Assembly (NCBI GenBank): GCA_020746105.1
Contig: CM036658.1
Coordinates: 13,748,689-13,812,688, forward strand
DNA length: 64,000 nucleotides
Source: Trogon surrucura
Taxonomy: Eukaryota > Chordata > Aves > Trogoniformes > Trogonidae
Direction: 5' to 3'
Of this stretch, positions 49,201 through 59,763 are shown one piece after another. Numbering within the stretch: the stretch's first letter is position 1; each line of letters opens with the position of its first letter. Made by a program: the position numbers and the translations under genes. Under the pieces are notes generated by a model that searched no databases, was not told the origin of the DNA, and saw only the letters and a program-made list of their open reading frames with translations.

Positions 49201-50432
49201 TAAAGTTCGAAGACTTTTTAGAGATTTTCAAATGGCTTCATTGAATTACTGTCGATATACCTGTGCAATGAGCTCACTAATCAGAATTCTCACTAATCAG
49301 AATTCTCACAATATTAACAATGTTGTTAGAAAGGGGACATTTGACTAAGCGGTAATGTAATTGCCAATTTCTTTAATGTGCATTCTTAATGAATTTTATC
49401 AGAAGGCTGATTCACATAGAACATGGACAATTAGCTGTGTCCACATTTAATGCATCACTATTGCCACATTAGCCTTGGTTTCATTACTTCTTGGAAGTGC
49501 TTTTCTTCTAAAGTATAATGTGCAGAAAAGTAGTACCCTAATCATTACATACATCTAAAAAGTCACTTTATAATTGCTCTTGTTTACCAAATTATGATGA
49601 ACAAACAAAAGAGAATGGGTATACAATGTAAAAATGTACAAAATCAATTGAAGAAGAGAATCAAGTTTCTCTTTTATCTTGTGTTGAAGTAAAAACAGAT
49701 GTGATTTATGTTTTTTATTCAGTAACTAATTACTAGTGCAGAAGATTTTATCATTAAAAACCTGTTTTATTAAAATACCAACATAAATTTTTAACAGGTT
49801 AAGGTTGTGACATTACATCACAAAATTATAGATGTATTACTGCTTCTTTTTGAATGTATTTACCCTGTCTCGCATAAGATTACTTTCAAATACTCAGCAC
49901 ACAGTATTCTTAGTCAAACTAATAGTGTAGGTTCTTAGAAAGCCTTTATTCAAGTTTCTTTTATTTTTCTCTGGGATTTGTTCTTTGTTTCTGCCTTTCA
50001 CCTTCTGTTTTGATTTTCCATGCCAATTTAATTCTGAAACTAGGTTGAACATTTTATCTTTCCCAATCAGGGCAAATAGACATACAGATCTATCTCATGA
50101 AAACGCTGAACAAAGCTGCTAAGCTCAAATGGCTCCTGCCTATTGACTGTGGTGTTCCTTCTCCATCTCCAAATCCTGGTGATCTTTAGAGGAGAGCAGA
50201 CACAAGGAACAGGAAAAAATTTGGGCTGCATTATCTCACATGAAATGCCAGACTTAGATTACACAATTATGACAGTTCTATGACATGGATGCAGCTATAA
50301 CACAGAATCTAAATTATTGCACTTTGATTGGACCCACAACCCTGGCAAAACTGCTGCTAGAGTACCCTGCTTGGGTGCTGAGTGCTGTAACCTGTTAGGA
50401 AGGATCACATAACTCTGCTCTATTCTCCCTAG
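43253..50432. other. Long repeat-free block, putative intron with candidate regulatory DNA
   Basis: About 7.2 kb with no recognised transposon. Sub-blocks at about 44600-44880 and 49200-49500 have the look of conserved non-coding DNA: balanced composition, many TAAT/ATTA and SOX-like ACAATG words, few stop-free frames. A 16-bp tandem repeat lies at 49274-49309. No supported exon is seen. Conservation could not be tested. Confidence 0.4.
49274..49309. repeat. 16-bp tandem repeat, 2.25 copies
   Basis: TCACTAATCAGAATTC at 49274-49289 and 49290-49305, followed by TCAC. The two full units are identical. Confidence 0.93.
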
Positions 50433-50577
50433 TCCTGAGCAGGCTACAGTATTGCAGGTAGCAAACAATGAGGCTGCAGCTGTGTGTGGGTACATCTTTG
50501 CTGAGCTGTGCAGGGAACTTCACCTTGGTACCTCTGCATCTGCCGCACAAGCTGCAGAGCATATGAACTTTTTACAG
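50433..50577 (+). CDS. Putative internal exon 2 of 4, unidentified protein
   Basis: This 145-nt segment is preceded by a strong pyrimidine tract and AG (CTCTGCTCTATTCTCCCTAG, 50413-50432) and followed by a good donor CAG|GTAACT. One base completes a codon begun by the exon at 30233. The next 48 codons are open and end exactly at the donor, giving phase 0. The peptide is Ala-rich and probably helical, for example NNEAAAVCGYIFAELCRELH and then SASAAQAAEHMNFLQ. Codon composition is markedly coding-like for so AT-rich a region, which makes this the most convincing of the four. No transposon homology is seen. The gene is not recognised. The putative intron before it is about 20 kb and the one after it about 11 kb. 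Confidence 0.65.
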
Positions 50578-51201
50578 GTAACTAAAATATGAAAGGTTTT
50601 GGTCTATATAATTTGAATATGAAGATTGTTTGAAAGTCTAAGACTGTTTGTTCTGTTATTTTATCAGCTCATAATTATGATTTGATTGATACTTGTAGAC
50701 TAGGTTAATATTTTCTCTATTTCGAGTAGCAAGTGAAATGAACTTATGTTAAAATGGTAATAGATAGATCCTACAGAGAAGTTACTGAAAAATTCCAAGG
50801 CATTAAAATCAAACCTCTTTTCTCTGGAAATTTTTTAATAAATATTTTGACTACATTTTTTTCTAAAGATTAATAATTTTTGTGACATTTGTTTACATTT
50901 CCAGAAAATTCCTTCTCTTTGAAAAAAACTAAGACCAAAACAAAATTACCTTGCAGAAATATCTGGTAGTAGAGTTAGAGATAACCTTGTTAAAAGCATC
51001 TAGATGTAACAGCTCTGAGTTATTATGAAGTATTTCAGTATTTTGGATTTTTTTGTTCTTCAGTATTTTGATCCCATTGTGAGCTACTTAAAATTTTAAT
51101 TTATGTTTCTTTATTTATATAGAGTTTTGTAGATTATGTATTCACACAGTGTCCCATAGTAAGAGAGTCACCAGTACGAGTAAGTGTAATGGACTGTGTG
51201 A
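50578..51201. other. Putative intron, unique sequence
   Basis: AT-rich. No repeat or gene is recognised. Confidence 0.5.
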
Positions 51202-51565
51202 CAGAATCACAGAACAGCTGAGGTTGGATGGGTCCTCTGGAGGTCATCTGGTTCAACTACCCTACTTAAGCAGGGCCACCAAGGACCTGTTGCCCAGCAC
51301 GATGTCCTGACAACTTTTGAAGATCTCCAGCAATGTAGACTCCATCTCTGGACAACCTATGTCAGTGCTTCATCACTGTCACAACAAAAAAAGCATTTTT
51401 TGATGCTCAGGAGAAAACTCCCGTGTTTCAGTTTTTGCCCATTGGCTCTGGTCCTGGGAGCCTGGCCCTATCTTTGCACCTTCCCTTCAGATATTTGCAT
51501 ACATTGATGACATCCCTCCCCCAAGCCATCTCTTCTCTACACTGTCCATCACTTATAAAACTTAT
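51202..51565 (-). mobile_element. Old CR1 3'-end fragment
   Basis: On + it begins ACAGAATCACAGAACAGCTG, AGGTTGGATGGGTCCTCTGG, the reverse complement of a CR1 3' end. It continues through diverged UTR into the last coding part near 51480-51550. Strong divergence points to an older CR1 subfamily than those at 3.4 or 58.9 kb. Confidence 0.82.
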
Positions 51566-52160
51566 CTATAAAAACTCAGAAATTCTGCAAAAGCCCCACA
51601 AGCTTGCACTCTAAATAAAAGAGAAGAATCAAACCACAAGTACATATACAAACAGTGACACAAGCAAACAATATTGAGTTTTATGTAGATATAATAACCA
51701 AAAGAGTTTTAATAACTGAGATGCAATAGAATAAAGAATTTGGTTTGTTGTAAAAGGAGAAGAAATCTCTTGAAATTTGCCAAGTATGATGCACAAGTTT
51801 TTATTGTGGGCTGAGTGAATTATAGCACTATGAGAAAAAAATCGCATGTAGAAATATGTTTTTCAAACAAATGATTTGGAAAGAACACAGATCTATCAAA
51901 GGGGACTGAAAGCCAGTCTTGAAACTGTACATGTTCCCCAAACCCTAATAAAAGACAGGCTGCTTGTGATCACAGAAGAGAAAAAACACAAGAACTTCTT
52001 CATGTTGCCTTTCCCCCCCCCGCCAAAACAAAACCAAACAAAAAAGACCTAGCCACAAAACAACTAAAAAATCTGAAAAGAGACAAAGACCTTATTGCGG
52101 CTGGCTGACTGATTTAGTGTCTTTGACTCATCACTTATAAGTGTAGTCAGAATTTGCCTA
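51566..52160. other. Unique AT-rich DNA, putative intron
   Basis: No gene or repeat is recognised. A short C run lies near 52013-52021. Confidence 0.5.
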
Positions 52161-52213
52161 TGTTGTGATTTGAGCTAACTGTCTGGGCCAAGACCAAAAA
52201 GAACCACATGGTG

Positions 52214-52273
52214 ACTCACTCACTCACTCACTCACTCACTCACTCACTCACTCACTCACTCACTCACTCACTC
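52214..52273. repeat. (ACTC)15 microsatellite
   Basis: Sixty bases of perfect ACTC repeat within the 3' part of the minus-strand LTR. Confidence 0.95.
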
Positions 52274-53025
52274 CTGCATCCCCATCCCCACAGGGATGTA
52301 GAGAGAGAAAATTCAACTAAAAAGGCTCAAGGATTGACATTAAGACAAGGAGGGTGAATTCAGCACTTATGGTCACAGACAAAAGACAGAGTAAACTCGG
52401 GGCAAAGGCATAAATTTAATTTAGCACCACCATTTATCAACTAACTCAGAGTAGGATAGTGAAAGGAAGATGTAAATAAATACAATCTGATCTTAAATAT
52501 GCTTTCCTCCCGACCACTCCCATCTTCCCGGCTACGTCCTCTGCCCACCCATGTAAGGGGAGGAAGGGGGTTGCCATTACCCATTGTCTATAGCAGTCCT
52601 TCCTTCCTGGGGAATAGGGCCCCTCACCATCTTTCTCTTGCTGCCACATGGTGTCCCTCAGGAGAGGCAATCCTCTTCTTCCATGTGAGTCCATCTCACT
52701 CAAATTCGAGGGTTGCTCCAGGTGTGTCGTCTGCTCCTGCCTAGTCTCTTTCACCTCTGGTATGCGGTTGTCTACGTAACATTACAGCCTGGATGTTTTC
52801 CCCACTGCTTATCCCCTTGGTTCTCGGGCAATCGTATCCCTGCCATCTCACTCACCACAGGACTCCAGGGAAAGACTCTGCTCTGGTACCTTTCTTCCTG
52901 GCTTTCCTCATCAACTGCATTCCTTTGCTTTCCTCTCACTTCTCCATCTTTCCAACCAAAAAACTCCTCAGCAAAAAAAAACCAAAAACAACAAACCAGG
53001 AGAGAAACAAAAGAAAGAGGAAGAG

Positions 53026-53180
53026 GAAGGGTAAGAAGAAAGGAAAGGGGAAGGGGAAGGGGAAGGGGAAGGGGAAGGGGAAGGGAAAGGGGGGGGAAGG
53101 GGAAGGGGAAGAGCAAGAGCAAGAGCAAGAGCAAGAGCAAGAGCAAGAGCAAGAGCAAGAGAAAGAGAAAGAGAAAGAGG
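53026..53180. repeat. Compound hexanucleotide purine array
   Basis: Successive blocks of GGAAGG (about 53042-53110), AGAGCA (about 53110-53160) and GAGAAA (53161-53180), all purine-rich apart from the C of the middle block. They read as Lys-Gly, Gln-Glu or Ser-Lys alternations, depending on frame. Confidence 0.9.
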
Positions 53181-53194
53181 TTCAGTTGGGTCCT

Positions 53195-53230
53195 CTCTTA
53201 AATACACTGATCACGAAGGAGCTGATTGGC
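53195..53230 (-). promoter_or_regulatory. LTR promoter: CCAAT and TATA boxes
   Basis: Minus-strand GGCCAATCAGC (plus 53223-53232) and TGTATTTAAGAG (plus 53195-53206), the same pair as in the two related forward LTRs. Confidence 0.6.
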
Positions 53231-53416
53231 CTGGCCTTGTCCAGAGGCAGGTCTAAATTTTACCTGGGGTTGGAGAAGGCTCTTAAAGTTTCTCAAGAAT
53301 CATCCTCCACAACCCTCTCCACACTTCCAAAAAAACCCTTGAGACTCAAATCCATGACAGAGAAGTAAAAAATTAATATGGAATGGGATTTTTGATTAGT
53401 TAAACATGTTTTGATA

Positions 53417-53975
53417 TAGAATCATAGAATCACAAAATAATAGAATAAAAAATCATAGAATCGTCACAGAGTCATCACAGAATCATAGAATGGTTTGGAT
53501 TGGAAGATGCAAGACCTTGCACTTGACGTTGTTGAACTTCATGAGATTTGTATAGGTCCGCCTCTTGAGCTTATCAAGATTCCTTTGGATGACACCTCAT
53601 CATTTCTGTGTGTTGATCGCACCACATAGCTTGGTATTGTCAGCAAATTTGCTGATAGTGCACTCTAATAACACTAATCCCAATACTAACCTCTGAGAAA
53701 CAGCACTTTTCACTGGTCTTCACTTCAACATTGAGCTGTTGATTGCAACTCTTGTCATACAGAGAATTTCTTATGGACCAGTAGACCCATCCATTAAATC
53801 CATGTCTCTCCAGTTTATAGACAAGGTTGTCATGTGGGACAGTGTCAAACGCTTTGCACAAGTCCGGGTAGATGACGTCTGTTGCTCTTTCCATATTCAC
53901 CAATGTTGTAGCCCTGTCATGGAAGACAACCAAATTTGTCAGGCAGGATCTGCCCATATTGGCTGCCACTAATCA
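53417..53975 (-). mobile_element. CR1 LINE with large internal deletion
   Basis: The left 90 bp are a CR1 3' terminus with many CATAGAAT-type octamers. At about 53506 the sequence jumps straight into the region just after the RT catalytic box. The post-RT region and most of the 3' UTR, several hundred bases, are missing. The upstream part at 53640-53969 keeps RT motif A as DLCKAFDTVPHDNL on the minus strand. Confidence 0.85.
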
Positions 53976-54479
53976 CCTCTTTATTTTCCTTGTGTCCTAG
54001 CACAGTTTACATCTTGTACTATAGTTCATAAGCTGCATGTGATAAAAAGGGTCCATGTGAAATGAAAGTTATTTATGTGTGCTTCAAATGACACCTTATG
54101 GAATGACACCAACACCAGAAACTACTTGCAAAATATTGGCAATACTAACATAGCTCACTTTCTTCTCCTCTTTACTACTCTTGGATTTGTAAAATACGAC
54201 AGCTGCAGGTGCATTTTCTAGAATATTTGACAGTTATAGAGCTAAACCTGTAACTAGATATCATATTATATACATATATATAAGTGTAAGACCCTAAACT
54301 AATTAACTAAAAATAATAGCGCAACAAGTTACTAAAGAAAACAATTGCCTCTGAATGGACTGAAAAATCTGAAAGATGCTCGGATAGTGCGCTTGTATAA
54401 AGAACAAGAACAAGAAAGATGTTATGCATATGCATAGTATATATACAATAACACAAGTCAAAAGTAAAATCCATGATGA
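53976..54479. other. Unique AT-rich DNA between CR1 copies
   Basis: No gene or repeat is recognised. A TATA-rich stretch lies near 54260-54280. Confidence 0.5.
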
Positions 54480-57400
54480 TGGTACAACAAAAGATGGTAC
54501 AAGAGATAACAGAGCTTGTTAAGAGGGCTTTAAAGTAGATTTGAAGGGGGAGGGGATAAAACCAGTCCTAACAGAGTGAGGCATGGGCATAGCATATCTA
54601 TGATTGTGGACAAGTATGTTAACAAGATCCTTCCATTTGTCATCTCATCTAAGGTAGAAGAGGGAAATCTCCATGGCAGCAAAGATGTAAGTGCTATTGG
54701 TGGATTACAGACAGAAGGAAGAGCACCTGAGGTGCTGGAGGAGGAATTTCCAGCCAGAAAGTCACCTGCAGTGAGGACCCAACTGAAATGCCTCTATGTG
54801 AGTGCAGATAGTATGAGGAGCAAGCAAGAGGAGTTAGAGATACATGCTCGCCTGCAGGGCTATACTATCATTGGTGTCAAGGAGACGTGGTAAGATGACA
54901 CCTATGACTGGAGTGTGGGAATGAAAGGACATCAGCTGTTTAGGAGGGACAGACAGGGAAGAAGGGGAGGGGATGCTGCCCTTCATGTCAGTGACAGGTT
55001 GGAGTCCATATAGCTCTGTTTAGGGGTGGATGAGGAAATGACTGAGACCTTATGGGTCAGGACTAAAGGGAAAGCACAGGCAGGTGACATTGTAATGGAC
55101 ATCTGCTACAGGCCACCTGACCAACATGACCAATGGAATGATGGTCTCTATAGACATATAGAAGGAGCCTCACGTTCACAAGCCCTGGTCCTAGTCGGGG
55201 ATTTCAACCATCCTCATATCTGTTAGAGTGACAACACAGCAAGGTACAAGCAATCGAGGAGGTTCCTGGAATGTATCAATGACACCTTTCTTCTTCAAGT
55301 GGTAGAGGAGCCTACAAGAAGAGGTGCTTTGCTCGACCTTGTTCTTACCAGCAAGGAGGCACTTGTGGGGAGTATGCAGCTCAAGGGCAGCCTTGGTTGC
55401 AGCAGTTATGACACAGTGGAGTTCAGGATCTTTAGGGCAATGAGAAAGAAGGGCAGTAAGCTCACAACCCTGGATTTCAGGAGAGCTGACTTTGACTGCC
55501 TCTACTTGTTGGAATTCCATGAGATAAAATCCTGGATAAAAAAGAGGTACCCAGGAAAGCTGGTTAATATTCAGGGATCATCTCCTCCAAGACCAAGAGC
55601 TATGCATTATAACAAAGAGGAAAGCTGATATGGACACCAGATGGCCCGCATGGATGAACAAGGAGCTCCTGGACATTCTCAAACATGAAAAGGTAGCCTA
55701 TAGGGCGTGGAAAACAGGACAGGCAACGTGGGGGTATTATAGAGAAGTTGCCCGAGTAGCCAGGAATCAGGTTAGGAAAGCCAAAGGCCTGTTGGATTTA
55801 AATCTGTCAATGACAATAAGAAAGGTTTCTTATTAGATATGTCAGTAACAAAAGGAAGACTAGGGAAAATGTAGGACCACTCCAGCAGGAAATGGGAGCT
55901 GGTCACACAGGATACTGAAAAGGCTGAGGTGCTCAATGACTTTTTTACCTCAGTCTTCACTGGCAAGGGCTCCAGCCACAATACCTTATTTTCAGAGAGA
56001 ATAGGCAGAGATTGGGGTACTGAAGAACCATGCATTGCGAGTGAAGAACAGGTTTGGCACCATCTAAAGAATCTGAAGGTGCACTGATCCATGGGTCCTG
56101 ACAAGATCCATCTGTGGGTCCTGAAAGAACTGGCAAATGAAGACATTAAGCCATGTTTGAGAAACTGTGGCAGTCTGGAGAGGTTTTCAATGACTGGAAA
56201 AGAGGAAACATAATCCCGATCTTCAAAAACAGGAAAAAGGAAGACCCATTGAACTACAGGTCTGTCAGTATCACCTCTGTGCCCAGCAAGATCAAGGAGC
56301 AGATCCTCCTTGAAAAGTTGTTAGAACACATGGATATAGAGCAGAATATCAGAACAAGGCTTCACCAGAAGCAAATCGTGCTTGATGAACTTGGTGGCCT
56401 TCTATGATGGTGTTACAGCTTCAGTGGATAAGGGAAGTACAACCGATGCCATCTACCTGGATGCAAAGTGTTTGACACTGTCCCATGTGACATCCTTGCC
56501 TCTAAACTGGAGAGAATTGAATTTGACAGATGAACCACTTGGTCGTAAGAAATTGTCTGGATGATAGCACTCAAAGTGTTGCAATCAAAAGCTCAATGTC
56601 CAAGTGGAGACCAGTGACAAGTGGTGTGATGCAAGGATTGATACTGGGACCAGTGTTATTTAACAGCTTTGTTAGTGACATGGACAGTGGGATAAAGTAC
56701 ACCCTCAGCAAGTTTGCTGATGACACCAAACTGTATGAAGTGGTTGACACATTGGAGGGAAGGGAGGCTATTCAGAGGTACCTGGATAAACTTGAGGGGT
56801 GAGCCCATGCACACCTCATGAAGTTCAACAAGACCAAAAGTAAGGTCTTGCACCTGGATCAAGGCAATACCAAGCACAAATACAGGCTGAGGGGAGAACA
56901 GGTTGGGAGTAGCCCTCAGGAGAAGGTCTTGGGAGAGCTAATCAATGAGAGGCTCAACATGAACCAGCAGTGTGCACTTGCAACCCAAAAAGCAAACTGT
57001 GTCCTGGGCTGCATCAAAAGGAGTGTGACCAGTAGTTCGAGGGAGGTGATTCTACCCCTTTACTCTCCTCTGGTGAGGCCCCACCTGGAGTAGTGGATCC
57101 AGTTCTGGAGCCCACAGTACAAAAAAGACATGGATTTGCTGGAGCAGGTTGAGAGGAGGGCCGCAAAGATTAGCGGGCTGGAGCACCTCTGCTATGAAGA
57201 TAGGCTGAGGCAGCTGAGATTATTCAGCCTAGAAAAGAGAAGGTTCCAGGGTGACCTAATAGTATGAAGGGGGACTACAGAAAAGCTGGAGAAAGGCTTT
57301 TTACAAAGGCCTGTAGTTATAGGACAAGGGGCAATGGCCTGAAACTGGAAGAAGGGAGATTTAGATTAGATATTAGGAAGAAATTTTTCACCATGATGGT

Positions 57401-57592
57401 GGTGAAGCACTGAAACAGGTTATCCAAGGAAGCTGTGGATGCCCCATCCCTGGAGATGTTCAAGGCCAGGTTGGATGGAGCTTTGAGCAACCTGTTCTAG
57501 TGGGAAAGAGGTGTTCCTGCCCACAAGAGAGGTTTAGAACTAGGTGATCTTCAAGGTCCTGTCCAATCTTGACTATTTTATGATTCTATGTC
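54480..57592 (+). mobile_element. CR1 LINE with essentially complete ORF2 region
   Basis: A forward copy of about 3.1 kb running from the very end of ORF1 (near 54510) through endonuclease, linker, reverse transcriptase and 3' UTR to a single ATTCTATG near 57586. Truncation falls just upstream of ORF2, so the full endonuclease-RT region is represented but broken by many stops and frameshifts. It is one of the two longest CR1 copies here. Confidence 0.92.
54576..57100 (+). pseudogene. CR1 ORF2 (endonuclease-RT) pseudogene
   Basis: Domains in order: endonuclease start LKCLYVSADSMRSKQEELE (about 54785), then RRDRQGRRGGDAALHV (about 54940) and ICYRPP...VLVGDFNHPHI (about 55100-55220). The linker, with MDTRWPAWMNKELLDILKHE, starts at 55630. 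RT entry is near 56200-56300. Motif A is disrupted by a frameshift near 56455. The catalytic box [10 protein letters not shown] is intact at 56712-56741. The post-RT region follows, including NMNQQCALATQKANCVLGCI, to about 57093. Stops separate nearly every block, so no active protein is made. Confidence 0.85.
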
Positions 57593-58872
57593 TCAGGAAA
57601 TATTGTTATACCTGATTCCCTGAGATGACCCTAATAAAAAAATATTGCAGCATAACAGACAAGTGTGGATTCTCATCTGTTTTTGCTGTGTGTGATATCT
57701 GCCTTTGTAACAGCTGACCTGCAATTTATTGGATATTAATGATTTACTGTGAAGTACACATTCGATGTATGAAGGATGTAGTTTGTTTAATTTATTCTCT
57801 ATTTAATAAGCCATAAAATAATTGAGCATCAATGAAAGGGGCAACAAATCAGAGTTTAGTCTGTATTTTATGCAGGTAAATTATGGAATGGCACTCGTAA
57901 AATATGTGTTTCAGCTTGCTGACATGTTCTTCAAGAGAGAACTAAGAAAAGTTCTTTAAGTGTTGGAAGTTAGTGTCCCTGGAGATTTACTGTGAAGCTG
58001 AGGATACACAGAGACATAAGCAAGGCTGAGTAAAAAACTCACTGTATTGGGGGCTTCAAGCCACCACTTGATGAAAATGACAATGCACGTAAGTGAGTGG
58101 GAAGCCATGTCTCCCAGCTATAGTGTAGGTACAGGAGTTGTGTCCAGGGTCATGCCCTTAGACATTCATGTCCTTTGAAGAAATAGCTATTTTATCTCTT
58201 CAAAACTCAAAAAAAGGGAAGGAGAAGACAATTCTCATCAGTTTGCCTGAAAAGATCTTGGACAGATGGTAAATCAAAACCTTATAAACGTACTGAACAT
58301 TTAAGAATAGTATTTGATGCTTTAGTCTATGAAAAAAAGAGACATGATTCATTGAGTATTTTTAAGAGTATATTTATTTAGTATACTACTATTTCTAGAA
58401 CATGCATTTATCATTTTACTTGGTCTTGCTTGTAAGTCAACATATATTTATTTTCCTTTTGTTGAACCAGCCTAGTATACTGAATAATGTAGCTTAAGGA
58501 TTGCACTCCACGAACAAATGAGCTGAGATTTCTTTCCACTTTTGAGTTCATAAACCCTGTAAACTGGTGTCTATAACCATAATTTCATTTTTTTCTGAAA
58601 TACTTATGCCACAGTCTTCACAGTCCTTGAAGATCTTGCAGTCCAAAGATTGTCATTGTTTAGAGGCTTTTACAGCTGCACACATAATAGGTCCACATTC
58701 ACTGATTCAATAAAAATTTTCTTTCACAAATTTCAAATTTACACATTTTATATGAAACTTCCAAGTGGTTACTTTCTTGAATTTTCTGGAACTATGGTAG
58801 TCATCTATGTAGCACTTTCAGAAATTATGTAAAAATCAGCAAAGTGTTACCAAAAATTAGTAACTCATTATA
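57593..58872. other. Unique AT-rich DNA, putative intron
   Basis: No repeat, exon or regulatory signal could be supported. Confidence 0.5.
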
Positions 58873-59763
58873 TCACAGAATCACAGAATCACAGAATGTT
58901 AAAGGTTGGAAGGGACCTTAAAGATCATCTAGTCCAACCCCCCTGCCAGAGCAGGATCACCTACAGTAGAGCGCACAGGAACGCGTCCAGGCGGGTTTTG
59001 AATGTCTCAAGAGAAGGAGATTCCACAACCTCCCTGGGCAGCCTGTTCCAGTGCTCGGTCACCCTCACAGTAAAAAAGTTTTTCCTCATATTTTTCTGGA
59101 ACCTCCTATGTTCCAGCTTCCACACATTGCCCCTTGTCTTGTCAGTGGACACCGCTGAAAAGAGCCTGGCTCCATCTTCCTGACATTCCCACTTGACATA
59201 TTTATAAACATCAATGATGTCACCCCTCAGTCTCCTCTTCTCCAAGCTAAAGAGATCCAGCTCCTTCAGCCTTTCCTCATAAGGGAGATGCTCCACTCCC
59301 TTCACCATCTTTGTGGCTCTGCACTGGACTCTCTCCAGCAGCTCCCTGTCTCTCTTGAACTGAGGGGCCCAGAACTGGACACAATATTCCAGATGTGGCC
59401 TCACCAGGGCAGAGTAGAGGGGCAGGAGGACCTCCCTCGATCTACTTGCTACTCCCCTTCCAATAAACCCCAGGATGCCATTGGCCTTCTTGGCCACGAG
59501 GGCACATTGCTGGCTCATGGTCATCCTGCTGTCCACTAGAACCCCCAGGTCCCTTTCCCCTGCACCACTCTCCAGCAGGGCAGGCCCCAACCTATATTGG
59601 CACATGGGGTTATTTTTTCCCAAGTGCAAAACTCTACACTTGCCCTTGTTGAACTTCATAAGATTTCTCCCCGCCCAGCCCTCCAACCTGTCCAGGTCTC
59701 TCTGAATGGCTGCACAGCCTTCTGGTGTGTCAACCACTCCTCCCAACTTCATATCATCAGCAA
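58873..59763 (-). mobile_element. Young-looking CR1, truncated at the RT catalytic box
   Basis: On the minus strand it begins with the FADD residues of the RT catalytic box at about 59763 and runs to a 3' tail of three CACAGAAT-type octamers at 58873. The C-terminal frame is uninterrupted, which suggests a recent insertion compared with the other copies. Flanking A-rich sequence starts abruptly at 59764. Confidence 0.92.
58961..59763 (-). pseudogene. Intact C-terminal third of CR1 ORF2
   Basis: An uninterrupted frame from [17 protein letters not shown] through [36 protein letters not shown] and [14 protein letters not shown] to the natural CR1 stop at 58961. It has no endonuclease, no RT fingers and no promoter, so it cannot work alone. 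The frame continues about 13 codons into flanking DNA upstream (to 59803), which is not part of the element. Useful as a subfamily marker and close to the decayed copy at 3.7-4.1 kb. Confidence 0.88.

Larger units (their letters stand above)
52161..53359 (-). mobile_element. Solo LTR with expanded simple repeats (copy 3)
   Basis: Read on the minus strand it starts TGTCATGGATTTGAGTCT at 53359 and ends AAATCACAACA at 52161, matching the termini of the LTR at 42252-43252. CCAAT (plus ATTGG, 53225-53229) and TATA (plus CTTAAATACA) lie at the expected offset. It is about 200 bp longer than copy 2 because of two microsatellite expansions: a compound hexanucleotide array just downstream of the TATA box, and an ACTC array near the 3' end. 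No matching target-site duplication was found. Long frames through the arrays encode only Lys/Gly, Gln/Glu or Ser/Pro runs and are not genes. Confidence 0.85.

Noticed and set aside
52713-53368. Open frames of 128-191 codons with Lys-Gly, Gln-Glu and Leu/Pro runs
   Set aside because: They are translations of the hexamer microsatellite inside an LTR, open in several frames on both strands.
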